NCBI RefSeq assembly: GCF_003072505.1
Contig: NZ_NTGB01000001.1
Location: forward strand, 1,785,955-1,849,954
Direction of reading: 5' to 3'
Source: Polynucleobacter rarus
GTDB taxonomy: Bacteria; Pseudomonadota; Gammaproteobacteria; Burkholderiales; Burkholderiaceae
DNA length: 64,000 bases
Below the pieces are notes generated by a model. That model was given only the letters and a program-made list of their open reading frames with translations. It was not told the origin of the DNA and did not search any database. This document shows, piece after piece, positions 43,316-52,259 of this stretch; the stretch's first letter is position 1; the number at the start of each line of letters is the position of its first letter. A program made the translations under genes and the position numbers.

Positions 43316-44140
43316 TTATTGCCAAATCGGCATATTTAACCACCAAGTCCACCACTCTGGCCAACCTCTGGTCCAGAAAGGGCCGCTAATAATAATACAA
43401 ACAGCACTCCAAAAAACTGCCGCAACAGCTAGGAATAATCCCACCCGATGAATACCTAAAGTACCAACTGAGTAGCCAATAATGTCTCTGAAAAATGTAT
43501 CCTCATGTTCTGGGGTTTTAACAGTTTGACCTGCTCCAGGATTAGTTGAGGAGAGAACTAAAGCACCGTGAAGTGATAAGGCAAGCGTAGTTGCAAAGAA
43601 CAAAGTCACGGCAATCATATGAGCCGGATTGTAATGAAAATGTAAATATTGATAACCCGTATTAGAAACCCAATCCAAGTGACTCATAATGCCGTATGGG
43701 AAAGCATGACCCCAAGCACCCATCATGATTGGACGAATCACTTCAAGAGTGAAGTAAGCAAATACAGCCATTAAATAGGTAAAAGGAACATGCAATCCCA
43801 TTCCTAATTTTCGACAAATTTCAATTTCTCGCAGAGCCCAAGAACCAAAAGCACCTAGTGCGCAAATGGTGATAATTTGCCATAAACCACCCTCCATCAT
43901 CGGCGCAGTTCCTAGACCATATTTAAGATCGGGAGGAGCAATATTGATTTGCCAAATATTAAATACACCTTGGTGAGCAGCTCCCCAAAGTATCATAGCG
44001 GTACCAAGAAAACTAAAAAATAATGTGGTGACACCAAAAAATCCCACATAAAAAGGACCAACCCAGAAATCAAAAAGATCTCCGCCGATTAAAGTTCCAC
44101 CTCTAACTCGGTACTTTCTCTCAAAATTGAGCATCGCCAT
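43316..44140 (-). CDS. pufL: Reaction centre L subunit (PufL)
   Basis: The ATG at 44140 ([20 protein letters not shown]) matches the family start and is preceded by GGGAG. An upstream ATG at 44155 would add five residues. The 274 residues cover five membrane spans, including the accessory and special-pair histidines in [17 protein letters not shown] and [11 protein letters not shown], and the iron/quinone segment [21 protein letters not shown] hairpin lies between pufA and pufL. Confidence 0.97.
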   Translation of the reverse strand: MAMLNFERKYRVRGGTLIGGDLFDFWVGPFYVGFFGVTTLFFSFLGTAMILWGAAHQGVFNIWQINIAPPDLKYGLGTAPMMEGGLWQIITICALGAFGSWALREIEICRKLGMGLHVPFTYLMAVFAYFTLEVIRPIMMGAWGHAFPYGIMSHLDWVSNTGYQYLHFHYNPAHMIAVTLFFATTLALSLHGALVLSSTNPGAGQTVKTPEHEDTFFRDIIGYSVGTLGIHRVGLFLAVAAVFWSAVCIIISGPFWTRGWPEWWTWWLNMPIWQ

Positions 44141-44185
44141 GATGTGCTCTCCCATTTATTCAAAATTAAAATACTTAGAATTCGT

Positions 44186-44220
44186 GCTTGGATGGAGTTT
44201 TTAACAACCCCGTCCAAGGC
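44186..44220 (-). promoter_or_regulatory. Intercistronic stem-loop between pufA and pufL
   Basis: On the minus strand CTTGGACGGGG pairs with CTCCATCCAAG (one mismatch and one G-U) across a loop of roughly 10 nt. A hairpin at this point in Rhodobacter puf mRNA protects the upstream pufBA segment and explains excess LH1 over reaction centre. The same role is inferred here. Confidence 0.65.
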
Positions 44221-44233
44221 TTGATAATACAAA

Positions 44234-44410
44234 TTACTTTGCTGCGGCAGTACGTGACTGCAAATACTGCTGCTGTGACATACCATCTAACCATTTGTAT
44301 TGATTTGTACTCAATAAAATCAAATGAATCATTGCGGCTAATGCAAAGAGAAAAACGCCTTGTGCTACCATCGCCCTCAAAGGGTCGTATAGTTTCCAAA
44401 TTCTCCACAT
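44234..44410 (-). CDS. pufA: LH1 antenna alpha polypeptide (PufA)
   Basis: The 58-residue chain starts [18 protein letters not shown], matching LH1 alpha proteins. It has one membrane span with the bacteriochlorophyll ligand His29 ([10 protein letters not shown]) and Trp40 (YKWL), where Trp gives an H-bond in B875/B880 antennae. Position 39 is Lys where Asn is common. The tail is Gln/Ala rich. Its ribosome-binding site TTAGGAG overlaps the stop of the unknown small gene upstream, so the two are likely translationally coupled. Confidence 0.96.
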   Translation of the reverse strand: MWRIWKLYDPLRAMVAQGVFLFALAAMIHLILLSTNQYKWLDGMSQQQYLQSRTAAAK

Positions 44411-44420
44411 AATGCTTCTC

Positions 44421-44642
44421 CTAAGTTAAGAAAGACATAAAGCTATAAACACCTGCTTTGGTTGAATCAAAAAGAGATTTACCTCCCTCTGAACCTGGTA
44501 GCCAACTACGCCACCCCATCGGCAGAAAAAATGTCAATAAAGTCACCATGAAACAAATGACAAAACATAAAATAAAAATTACTTTGAAAGAGAATGAATC
44601 GTTCTCCATAACTTCTGAGATTAATTCTGCTTTTTTTTCCAT
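44421..44642 (-). CDS. Unrecognised single-span membrane protein between pufB and pufA
   Basis: This 73-residue protein is encoded between the LH1 beta and alpha genes, where none is expected. It has an acidic cytoplasmic-type head ([20 protein letters not shown]), one membrane helix (about 21-43) and a tail with [17 protein letters not shown] and [11 protein letters not shown]. There is no His in the membrane helix, so it is not an antenna chain. AAAGGA lies 7 nt before its ATG and its TAG lies inside the pufA ribosome-binding site. Topology and size recall PufX-like or other LH1-associated polypeptides, but there is no sequence match I recognise. Confidence 0.8.
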   Translation of the reverse strand: MEKKAELISEVMENDSFSFKVIFILCFVICFMVTLLTFFLPMGWRSWLPGSEGGKSLFDSTKAGVYSFMSFLT

Positions 44643-44671
44643 GATATTTCCTTTATTTTTTTACAACAACA

Positions 44672-44818
44672 TCAACTAAACCAAGGACGCCAAGCCCATA
44701 CAAGAATATGAGCAACTACTGCGATGGAGGCAAAACCAACCAGTCCTTGCACATAAAATACATGAAACTCTTTTGCTTCATCATCGGTTAAACCAGATAC
44801 AGATCTGTTTTCACTCAT
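44672..44818 (-). CDS. pufB: LH1 antenna beta polypeptide (PufB)
   Basis: The start at 44818 ([20 protein letters not shown]) matches LH1 beta chains and has AGGAG upstream; the open frame to 44896 adds 26 untypical residues. The 48-residue chain has one membrane span with ligand His37 ([15 protein letters not shown]) and His19 towards the N-terminal side. It opens the puf segment, 114 nt after bchZ, behind three small hairpins. Between it and pufA lies an extra gene. Confidence 0.95.
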   Translation of the reverse strand: MSENRSVSGLTDDEAKEFHVFYVQGLVGFASIAVVAHILVWAWRPWFS

Positions 44819-44850
44819 GCTGATAACTCCTAAAAACAAAACTACAGTTA

Positions 44851-44921
44851 CTACACTCACCCCGTGTAGCTTGGGGATATGACGGATAGCCGTCAAATTC
44901 TTTACTCATTAATAAATGAGT
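44851..44921 (-). promoter_or_regulatory. Three consecutive hairpins between bchZ and pufB
   Basis: Three inverted repeats occur in 71 nt: 44851-44869 (CTACAC...GTGTAG), 44880-44895 (TGACGG-ATAG-CCGTCA) and 44904-44921 (ACTCATT-AATA-AATGAGT). None has a T run. They could be RNA-processing or 5'-end stabilising elements at the junction of the bchCXYZ and puf parts of the transcript. Confidence 0.5.
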
Positions 44922-44932
44922 TTGTGTTCTCA

Positions 44933-46387
44933 TCAATTGACTCCAGCACCTACTGTTGCCTGAATACGGTTTAATAATTCTTCAGTTACGCGGGAAGCAC
45001 CAGCTAATCTTGCCTCACGTTCCGCACGATCACGTAAACGTTTAGCTGCTGAGATTTGTGTGAGAACAGGTTGATTTGCAACAATCTGATTCAGAATCAT
45101 TTGAGCCTGTTCATCCCAAGGTAAATTTTCTAATTGACCAGGTTTAGCAAGCGTTGCCTCTACTTTGTCGAGATCAGTCCCTAAAGGAAGAATATGGAAT
45201 AAGGCATCAAATAAAGCGTTACAGAATTCTTGAATAATGTAAGTTGCTCCTGCATAGCCCATGAACGGCGTACCGGTATGGCGACGGATAATGGCTCCTG
45301 GGAAAGATGCTGGGATAAAAGCAGCTCGACCGCCAACTTCAGCAGCGTACATGCGCTCATTAAAACTTCCATATAAAACTAATGGTGTTTTCTTTTGAAC
45401 AAATTCACGGATTTCTTGATTATTGGTTTTATCGCCAGGTTTTCTTGAAACCGCAAAGTTACAAGGTAAGCCCATTTCATCTTCTAGAAAACTTCTCATT
45501 CCTCTGGTATAAGTTTCATTAGCGACAATACCGAAACTTGCAGTACCAAAGAAATCTTGTGTGACGGAACGCCATAAATCCCAAATAGGTTTTAAAGTCG
45601 TATGTTTTTCCTTAGCAATAAATGGCTCTGGATCTATACCTAATAACTCGCCTAATTTCCTTAAGAATTGAGTGGTACTATGCATACCAATTGGAGCTTG
45701 CAAGTATGGACGTTCAAGATTTTCACATAACAAACGACCAAATTCACGATACATACAAATATTGACATCAGCATCTACTAGATTTGCCACATCAGCTAAA
45801 TGACTGCTAAGTGGGAATACCATATTAATATCAGCGCCAATACCTTCAACTAGTCGTTTGATTTCTGCTAAATCACTATACATATTGAACATGCCATAGG
45901 CTGGGCCAATAATATTGACACGTGGCTTTTCACCTTCTTTACGAACTGGACGCTCTGGAATATGTTTAACACCGTATTCAGTCCATAACCAATACATGGC
46001 ACGATTCGCACTTTGCCACTGATCTTCATCAATCGTTCTTGGCAAAAATCTAGCAATGTTCATACCGACTGGAGTTACGCCACCACCAATCATTTCGGCA
46101 ATAGATCCCGTGACGACAACTGACGGCAAATCTGGATCCAATACTTTATGAGCACGCTTCATTGACTCTTCAGTACCTTCACGGCCAAGCTGTTCTTCAG
46201 CTAATCCAGTTACAACAATTGGTAACTCATGCGGTGGTAGTGCATCGGTGTAATGTAAAACTGATGTGACTGGTAAATTTTCACAGCCAACCGGTCCATC
46301 AATGACTACTTGTAAGCCTTTGATGGCAGTGAATACATATACTGCGCCCCAATATCCGCCAGCGCGATCATGATCTAATATCAACAT
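44933..46387 (-). CDS. bchZ: Chlorophyllide a reductase subunit Z (BchZ)
   Basis: BchZ is one of the two catalytic subunits of chlorophyllide a oxidoreductase, which reduces ring B to make a bacteriochlorin. The 484 residues carry the nitrogenase-like pattern, with the cluster-site region [20 protein letters not shown] and [16 protein letters not shown]. The C-terminal [13 protein letters not shown] segment is also typical. It overlaps bchY by 1 nt and ends 114 nt before pufB. Confidence 0.95.
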   Translation of the reverse strand: MLILDHDRAGGYWGAVYVFTAIKGLQVVIDGPVGCENLPVTSVLHYTDALPPHELPIVVTGLAEEQLGREGTEESMKRAHKVLDPDLPSVVVTGSIAEMIGGGVTPVGMNIARFLPRTIDEDQWQSANRAMYWLWTEYGVKHIPERPVRKEGEKPRVNIIGPAYGMFNMYSDLAEIKRLVEGIGADINMVFPLSSHLADVANLVDADVNICMYREFGRLLCENLERPYLQAPIGMHSTTQFLRKLGELLGIDPEPFIAKEKHTTLKPIWDLWRSVTQDFFGTASFGIVANETYTRGMRSFLEDEMGLPCNFAVSRKPGDKTNNQEIREFVQKKTPLVLYGSFNERMYAAEVGGRAAFIPASFPGAIIRRHTGTPFMGYAGATYIIQEFCNALFDALFHILPLGTDLDKVEATLAKPGQLENLPWDEQAQMILNQIVANQPVLTQISAAKRLRDRAEREARLAGASRVTEELLNRIQATVGAGVN

Positions 46388-47916
46388 TAGCCCATCTCCT
46401 CAGCTTTACGTTTTTTCATTTCTTTTTCTAAACGACGACGAACATTCGCTTTAAAGTCAGGTCGGTCTAAAGGTACTTCGTCCCAAACACCGGCATTATG
46501 GCCTGAGCCAACTTCACTAAAAAAGTCTTCCATTACTTTGAAGCGATGTTTATTAGCAATGGCTGCATTAATGACTTGTGCAAGAGATCCAGCACCAGCT
46601 ACTCCCATTAAAGGTCGTGCAGAAATTAAATTCGTAAAATACAAAGCAGGTATCGCAAGTTGTTTAGCTTTTTGCACGACTGGCGTTGTACCAATGGCTA
46701 AATCAGGGCGGAACTCATCAATGGCTGCCAAGTCATCCTCTAAAGATGCGCGGTACTGAACACGAACACCTTTTGACTCTAACCAATTTTTGTCGTTTTC
46801 ACTCCAAATCGTTTTAGGACATGCTGTACCTACATAACGTAAATCAGCTCCACTCTCGACTAAGAGGCGTCCCACGAGTAACTCAGATCCTTCGTAACCA
46901 CTTAAGGTAATTCGACCCTTAATAGGTTTGGCCGATAAAGCACCTTTAATCATTGGTAGAAATTTATTTTGTGAGGCTGCAATGAGATCTGCGGAAATAT
47001 TGCAAGATTTACCAATTTCTTCAAGCCATGCAGCAGTACCGTCATAACCAATTGGAGCAGAACCCACAATAGTTCTTCCAGCTGCCTGAAACTCGCGAAT
47101 ACTCGCTGTATAAAATGGATGAATCGCTGCTACTGCTGCACAGTCGAGCGCTTGGTATAGCTCGCGCCATTCACGAGTTGGCACAACTGGACCTGCTGCC
47201 AGACCCATTGGTTCAAGCATCATGCCAATACCAACCGGATCAACCGGGAACATTTCGCCTAATAATGTAATGGTAGGTTTTTCAGATTTACCTTGACGAG
47301 GTGCTGTGACTGGACCTGCCTCGGCTTCACTTCTTGCATACTTCAGCATTGCGCCAGCTAATACATCTTTTGCTTCTGCGTGAGTTGGCACACCAAACCC
47401 TGGCACGTCAATCCCAATAATTCGCACACCATTAATTTCTTTTGGTAACAACTGCAAAGGAACTCCACTAGCAGTTGGAACACATAAATTAATAATGACA
47501 ATGGCGTCATACTTTACAGGATCTGCCTCTAGATAAACCGCCTCTCGAATATCTTCAAATAGCTTGCCTGTAACTAAGCTTTCTGAATTGAACGGTACAT
47601 AACCCACACTTCTTTTTGCGCCATAAAAGTGTGATGTAAATGTCAGACCATAAACACAACAAGCGGATCCTGACAAAATAGTTGAAGTACGTCGCATTCT
47701 AAGACCAACACGTAAGGATCCAAAAGCAGGACACATACTTTGCGGTTGATCATGAGGACCTTTAGGATAATCTTTGGCATAGCGCTGCAGAACTTCTGAT
47801 TTATTGGCTGCTTTTGCAGCTTCAATCATTTGTTCTGCTCCGGAATGACAACCTATACCATCAGCATTCATTGCTTCCGGATTTTTTAGGATTGGGATTA
47901 TTTTTTTGTCAGTCAT
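46387..47916 (-). CDS. bchY: Chlorophyllide a reductase subunit Y (BchY)
   Basis: BchY pairs with BchZ. The 509-residue protein has cluster-ligand cysteines in [36 protein letters not shown] and [17 protein letters not shown], all family blocks, and the [20 protein letters not shown] block later. It lies 2 nt after bchX and overlaps bchZ by 1 nt. COR of this type can also reduce the 8-vinyl group, which may matter because no bchJ or bciA-like gene is seen in the window. Confidence 0.95.
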   Translation of the reverse strand: MTDKKIIPILKNPEAMNADGIGCHSGAEQMIEAAKAANKSEVLQRYAKDYPKGPHDQPQSMCPAFGSLRVGLRMRRTSTILSGSACCVYGLTFTSHFYGAKRSVGYVPFNSESLVTGKLFEDIREAVYLEADPVKYDAIVIINLCVPTASGVPLQLLPKEINGVRIIGIDVPGFGVPTHAEAKDVLAGAMLKYARSEAEAGPVTAPRQGKSEKPTITLLGEMFPVDPVGIGMMLEPMGLAAGPVVPTREWRELYQALDCAAVAAIHPFYTASIREFQAAGRTIVGSAPIGYDGTAAWLEEIGKSCNISADLIAASQNKFLPMIKGALSAKPIKGRITLSGYEGSELLVGRLLVESGADLRYVGTACPKTIWSENDKNWLESKGVRVQYRASLEDDLAAIDEFRPDLAIGTTPVVQKAKQLAIPALYFTNLISARPLMGVAGAGSLAQVINAAIANKHRFKVMEDFFSEVGSGHNAGVWDEVPLDRPDFKANVRRRLEKEMKKRKAEEMG

Positions 47917-47918
47917 GA

Positions 47919-48923
47919 TTAGGCTTTGTCGTAAATGACTTCGAGTGAATCTTTATGTAATTCAACCTTACCAACCATGTCAAATAGACTTGCTGGCTCA
48001 AGCACAACGCTTCGACCCACTTGGTCTCCAGAGAACAAGCCTAATAATTCATCTTGGGACAATGGCTTAGGTCTTACCGGTGGCGCTTTTGCAACGTTCT
48101 CTCCGAGCATATCGAATAGACTTGCCCATTCAGTACCTGGTTTACCAATGATTTCGTAATTAGCACTCTTACGACGAATATCTTCATTTGCTGGGATTGC
48201 TGAAAGAATTGGAATTCCAGCGCGTTCAGCAAAGGCCGCAGCTTCACCTGTACCGTCATCTTTATTAATAACCATACCGGCGACACCAACGTTTCCTCCA
48301 AGCTTACGGAAGTATTCCACCGCAGAGCAAACGTTATTCGCAACATACAAGGATTGCAAATCGTTACTTGCAACCACAATTACCTTTTGGCACATATCGC
48401 GGGCAATTGGTAAACCAAAACCTCCGCAGACAACGTCACCTAGGAAATCTAACAGAACATAATCAAAACCCCAATCATGGAATCCTAATTTTTCAAGTGT
48501 CTCAAAGCCGTGAATAATACCGCGACCGCCACAACCCCGACCTACTTCAGGCCCACCGAGTTCCATAGCAAAGACACCGTCACGTTTAAAACAAACATCA
48601 CCGATTTCAACTGACTCTCCAGCTAATTTCTTCTTCGATGAAGTTTCAATAATGGTGGGGCAAGCTTTGCCGCCGAAGAGTAAAGAGGTCGTGTCACTTT
48701 TTGGATCACAGCCAATTAATAAGACTTTTTTACCTTGTTGAGCCATCATGTAAGACAGGTTCGCTAAAGTAAAACTCTTACCAATTCCACCCTTACCGTA
48801 AATCGCAATAATTTGTGTTTCTTTGGTAACCGGCTTTGTAGAAACTGGATCTGGTTCCACCGCAGCCTCTTTTTTCAAATTCATAAATTGCACAGTTGCT
48901 TCTGCAGGTATAGGATTATTCAT
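47919..48923 (-). CDS. bchX: Chlorophyllide a reductase iron protein (BchX)
   Basis: BchX is the ATP-dependent reductase of the COR system. The ATG at 48923 shares one base with the bchC stop; a longer frame to 48959 lies inside bchC. The 334 residues have the P-loop GKGGIGKSF at 43-51, LLIGCDPKSDTTSLLFGG and the cluster cysteines in GPEVGRGCGGRGI and [11 protein letters not shown]. The P-loop ends in Phe rather than Thr, as is usual for BchX compared with BchL. Confidence 0.95.
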   Translation of the reverse strand: MNNPIPAEATVQFMNLKKEAAVEPDPVSTKPVTKETQIIAIYGKGGIGKSFTLANLSYMMAQQGKKVLLIGCDPKSDTTSLLFGGKACPTIIETSSKKKLAGESVEIGDVCFKRDGVFAMELGGPEVGRGCGGRGIIHGFETLEKLGFHDWGFDYVLLDFLGDVVCGGFGLPIARDMCQKVIVVASNDLQSLYVANNVCSAVEYFRKLGGNVGVAGMVINKDDGTGEAAAFAERAGIPILSAIPANEDIRRKSANYEIIGKPGTEWASLFDMLGENVAKAPPVRPKPLSQDELLGLFSGDQVGRSVVLEPASLFDMVGKVELHKDSLEVIYDKA

Positions 48924-49858
48924 TACGCTGTTCTCCAATTTAGAGTCATTTTTAAGCATTGCATATCGTTAAATGCAGTGTGATAAGCTGAGCCAGCTTC
49001 CTGAGGGTTGCTGGTATGTGTAATCAACCCATCCAATGCCAATTGCTTAGAACGAATGAGTTGATGAACTTCTTCGATATCTTTAGCTTGCCACTGAGCA
49101 GCAATGCGCATTTTCATTTCACGCATAAAAGCAGGAGCAAAGTTATAAGATATTGGGCGATCGTAAAATCCGGCAAGGACAATTTCACCTTGTGGACGTA
49201 AACGGCTTACTAGTGTGTTAATGATTTCGGAATCACCGCTAGCATCACAAATCACACCATACTGATGAAAATCATCGTCTTTAGGATGAACCACTTTATA
49301 GCCCATTGCCCCAGTGGATCGGATCGGGTTTGTCTCCCAAACAATAGGTGTTTTTCCTTTAGCAACAGCAATTCGGGCAAGCAGCCTTCCGACAACACCA
49401 TGACCAATAATTAAGTCTGGTTGAGCTTGTTCTCTACCTTCTGTTACATGGTAAGCCGTAGCAGCTAACGCAAGAAGGATGCTCTCTGCACCATCATCTT
49501 CATCGAGAAGAGTTACTCTTTGAGCAGGAATAACCACATGAGAAGAAGCACCGCCAAACAGACCTTTTACCTCACCATAGCATTTGGCTCCCGGCACAAA
49601 AACACGCTGACCAACTTTTAACTTAGCATTTTCGCCAACATGAGTAATGTGGCCTACCGATTCATAACCAGGCACTAATGGATAGCCCATTCCAGGGAAT
49701 TGGGGCATCAAACCACTCCAGATTAACTTTTCTGTGCCGGTACTAATGCCGCTATATTCCATTTCAACAGCAACATCATCCATACCCAAATCTTCAATTT
49801 GTAATTTTTTCAAAGAAACCTGTTTAGGTTGATTGATTACAATTGCCTGAGCTTCCAC
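48923..49858 (-). CDS. bchC: Bacteriochlorophyllide 3-hydroxyethyl dehydrogenase (BchC)
   Basis: BchC oxidises the 3-hydroxyethyl group to acetyl, the last macrocycle change for bacteriochlorophyll a. The 311-residue protein is a zinc-alcohol-dehydrogenase-like enzyme with GISTGTEKLIWSGLMPQFPG, VPGYESVGHI and a Rossmann segment starting LIIGHGVVGRLLARI. It opens bchCXYZ-puf. Three PpsR-type sites and a TTAGGG-type dyad lie directly upstream. Confidence 0.94.
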   Translation of the reverse strand: MEAQAIVINQPKQVSLKKLQIEDLGMDDVAVEMEYSGISTGTEKLIWSGLMPQFPGMGYPLVPGYESVGHITHVGENAKLKVGQRVFVPGAKCYGEVKGLFGGASSHVVIPAQRVTLLDEDDGAESILLALAATAYHVTEGREQAQPDLIIGHGVVGRLLARIAVAKGKTPIVWETNPIRSTGAMGYKVVHPKDDDFHQYGVICDASGDSEIINTLVSRLRPQGEIVLAGFYDRPISYNFAPAFMREMKMRIAAQWQAKDIEEVHQLIRSKQLALDGLITHTSNPQEAGSAYHTAFNDMQCLKMTLNWRTA

Positions 49859-49868
49859 TTATAGTTCC

Positions 49869-49930
49869 TGTTAATTTTGATTTACACCTACAATGTAAAA
49901 TTATTGTTACATTGTTTACTTCATTCTACA
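49869..49930 (-). promoter_or_regulatory. Three PpsR-type operators upstream of bchC
   Basis: Perfect TGT-N12-ACA sites lie at 49869-49886, 49894-49911 and 49913-49930, with gaps of 7 and 1 bp. bchC is the classical PpsR/CrtJ target in Rhodobacter, with paired palindromes across its promoter, so this array is the best-supported operator in the window. Confidence 0.78.
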
Positions 49931-49946
49931 TCAGTATTTACCCTAA
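49931..49946 (-). promoter_or_regulatory. TTAGGG-N4 dyad upstream of bchC
   Basis: The plus-strand sequence TCAGTA-TTTA-CCCTAA directly abuts the outermost PpsR-type site. Only the right half is a strong match to CCCTAA; the left half follows the same weaker pattern as at bchI (AGTA). Confidence 0.4.
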
Positions 49947-49958
49947 GTAGCAAATTCC

Positions 49959-51119
49959 TTATTTCTCAGCAACTACAATTTGAGCATTGATTTTCATCAT
50001 GTTTTTAACTAATTTTGTTCTTTTAAACCCAGCCTCAATTAAAAAATCTTTTATTTCTTGAGAACTTCTCGGCCTTCCTCGACCCATCGCTAACAAATAA
50101 AACCCAAAATAAGCCTGCCCCATTGCTGGTAAATCCTCTGTATTTGCCATTGGCTCAGCCACCAAAAGCTTGCCGCCTGAGGGTAATGACTGATAAATAG
50201 ACCTTAATAACTGCTTTACTCTCGCGTCATCATGATCAAAAATGACTCGTATCAGGGTCACAAGATCTGCACCACTTGGAATCGGATGATTAAAAAAATC
50301 ACCACCAAAACATTGAACTCGTCCGGCACCCAATGTTTCATCTAATTTTTCTTGGGCTAATTGCGCAACCCCTGGTAAATCGAAGAGTTGAAATTGCAGA
50401 TGTTTGACACGCTGACTCAAAAGTGAAATAAAGGTGCCTTGGCCACCACCAACGTCTAACAAACACTGATGTTGATTAAAGTTATAAGAATCGATCACTT
50501 CGTCAGCCACTAGCGGTAAAGAATCGGACATCAGAGCCGAATACTGAGACACCTTATCTGTATCACTTAAACTCTTTAACTCTTCACTTTGTTCTGTTAT
50601 GTAGGGCCAATAACTTTCTAGCGCTTTTTCTTTGAGCTCACCACGCAATAAGGCAATCGGATCTCTCATATCCTGATAAAGTGCCCCATGATGCTCAATC
50701 ATTGACAGCAAGGCTTGATTACCGACGAGAGGAGCTCCGAGTGTTCCCAGAGCAAAACGATTGCCTCTGGTTTCAATTAGTTCCAATGACTGTGCACCGA
50801 GTAGTAAGCGCTCCAAGCCCTTGATTGGCATATCTACTTTTTTAGAAAGCTCTTCCAAACTCAAAGGACCATTTGCTAAGTGCTCAAAAAGGCGCACACG
50901 CACACAGGCAAGCAATATTTGTGAATACACAAAACCAGCCATGAGGTCAAAGACACCCTTTGCTCTACTCTTAGAAATCGAACTTAAAAATGGGACTTTA
51001 GCAACGATTCTTTGGAATTGACGATTCGCGATTAATCGATCTTTTCTGATCAAAATATTATCCAATAAGGAATACTTATCTTTATCAATCGGTAGCATAT
51101 TCAAGGAAATATTTTCCAT
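49959..51119 (-). CDS. crtF: Demethylspheroidene O-methyltransferase (CrtF)
   Basis: CrtF methylates the 1-hydroxy group of carotenoids of the spheroidene series with S-adenosylmethionine. The 386-residue protein has an N-terminal winged-helix dimerisation part (about 60-150) and a class-I methyltransferase domain with LLDVGGGQGTFISLLSQR (about 240-257). The later RVIFDHDDARVKQLLRSIY and LLVAEPMANT blocks are present. It lies 4 nt after crtE and 100 bp before bchC, the standard crtEF-bchC arrangement. Confidence 0.92.
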   Translation of the reverse strand: MENISLNMLPIDKDKYSLLDNILIRKDRLIANRQFQRIVAKVPFLSSISKSRAKGVFDLMAGFVYSQILLACVRVRLFEHLANGPLSLEELSKKVDMPIKGLERLLLGAQSLELIETRGNRFALGTLGAPLVGNQALLSMIEHHGALYQDMRDPIALLRGELKEKALESYWPYITEQSEELKSLSDTDKVSQYSALMSDSLPLVADEVIDSYNFNQHQCLLDVGGGQGTFISLLSQRVKHLQFQLFDLPGVAQLAQEKLDETLGAGRVQCFGGDFFNHPIPSGADLVTLIRVIFDHDDARVKQLLRSIYQSLPSGGKLLVAEPMANTEDLPAMGQAYFGFYLLAMGRGRPRSSQEIKDFLIEAGFKRTKLVKNMMKINAQIVVAEK

Positions 51120-51123
51120 TCAA

Positions 51124-52032
51124 CTAAACCGTTGAAGTCTTGTTAGACTTTTGAACCAATTCTTTCTGTACTCTGTCATACAGTGCATTTGGTACCAATC
51201 GCTCGGATTCACTGAGGACTAACTTCTTCAACATATCTTGACCTGGACACTCTGGAATTGAGTGTATAGCTCGAGCTACTAGCTCATCAAAGTATTCAAC
51301 CGCACCATCAAGGCCTAATTGGCGGGTCGCACTAGGACGATCTAACTCTATATCTTTACCAACTGGCTTACCCAAACTTTGCATATCACCAATCACATCA
51401 CGAATATCATCAGCCACCTGGTATGCCTCTCCTAGGCTATCGCCTAGAGTGGCCCACACGAGAGGATTAGATCCTGCTGCCGAAGCTCCAGCAGAAGTTG
51501 CGGCTGAAAATAAAGCTCCTGTTTTAGCTTTTTGATAGGTTCTTAAGTTCACTTTTGGCTCACATTCCCAAGCCTGTCCAGCAATAATGCCGTTAGGAAC
51601 ACCAACACCCTGCGCTACGATTTTCATCACAGGTGCTAAACGATTGAGTGAGTCTTCAGCAGAATGCAGGAGAGCCTCAAATGCCATCACAATCAAAGCA
51701 TCTCCCGCGAGAACGGCTAAACGTTCGCCGTAAGCCGCATGTACCGAAGGAATCCCTCTGCGCAACTCAGCATTATCAAAGCAAGGTAAATCATCATGCA
51801 CCAAAGAGCCGCAATGCATTAACTCCAAAGCGACAGCAGCACCCATCGCCAATTTTGGATCATCATTGCCACAGGCAAATGCAACGGCTAAACAGAGTTG
51901 CGGACGAATTCTGGCACCGCCTGGAATGACAGCATGTCGAATAGCCTTATTGAGTGACTCTGGCCCACCTTGATTTTCAAAGGACTTTAAAACTTCTTCA
52001 AGAGCATGCTCAATAAGCAATTTAGGTGACAT
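51124..52032 (-). CDS. crtE: Geranylgeranyl diphosphate synthase (CrtE)
   Basis: CrtE makes the C20 diphosphate used for carotenoids and for the bacteriochlorophyll tail. The 302-residue protein has the prenyl-chain-elongation motifs: the first Asp-rich block HDDLPCFDNAELRRG (Asp80, Asp81 and Asp86) and the second QVADDIRDVIGD. It heads crtEF with PpsR-type sites in the 227-bp gap shared with the divergent bchO. Confidence 0.94.
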   Translation of the reverse strand: MSPKLLIEHALEEVLKSFENQGGPESLNKAIRHAVIPGGARIRPQLCLAVAFACGNDDPKLAMGAAVALELMHCGSLVHDDLPCFDNAELRRGIPSVHAAYGERLAVLAGDALIVMAFEALLHSAEDSLNRLAPVMKIVAQGVGVPNGIIAGQAWECEPKVNLRTYQKAKTGALFSAATSAGASAAGSNPLVWATLGDSLGEAYQVADDIRDVIGDMQSLGKPVGKDIELDRPSATRQLGLDGAVEYFDELVARAIHSIPECPGQDMLKKLVLSESERLVPNALYDRVQKELVQKSNKTSTV

Positions 52033-52066
52033 GTTGACTCCCCGTAATTTATAATTGCAACAAATG

Positions 52067-52109
52067 TGTAAATAATATTATTCACTTAATATGTAAACAA
52101 ATATAGACA
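52067..52109. promoter_or_regulatory. PpsR-type operators between crtE and bchO
   Basis: A perfect TGT-N12-ACA site lies at 52092-52109 and a weaker TGT-N12-TCA site at 52067-52084, 7 bp apart. They sit in the divergent crtE-bchO region and could control both genes. Confidence 0.55.
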
Positions 52110-52143
52110 CATCAATCAGGAAAGTCAATTAATTCAATAAATA

Positions 52144-52159
52144 TTAGGGCAAACCCTAA
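52144..52159. promoter_or_regulatory. Perfect TTAGGG-CAAA-CCCTAA dyad between crtE and bchO
   Basis: This is the only perfect copy of the recurring dyad: TTAGGG and CCCTAA around a 4-nt centre, extended to 7+7 with flanking A and T. It lies 34 bp beyond the PpsR-type pair as seen from crtE and about 100 bp from bchO. Confidence 0.5.
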
Positions 52160-52259
52160 TCTTCAATTGATGATTTCTTTATTAGTAATATGAATTTGAT
52201 GAAAAAATTTCAAGTAATCTGTCAGATGACAAATAAGACTTAAAAAAAGACCCGCGCAA

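Noticed and set aside
44421..44642. Identification of the pufB-pufA spacer gene as pufQ
   Set aside because: PufQ precedes pufB and its sequence pattern is different; no matching motif is visible, so I leave it unnamed.
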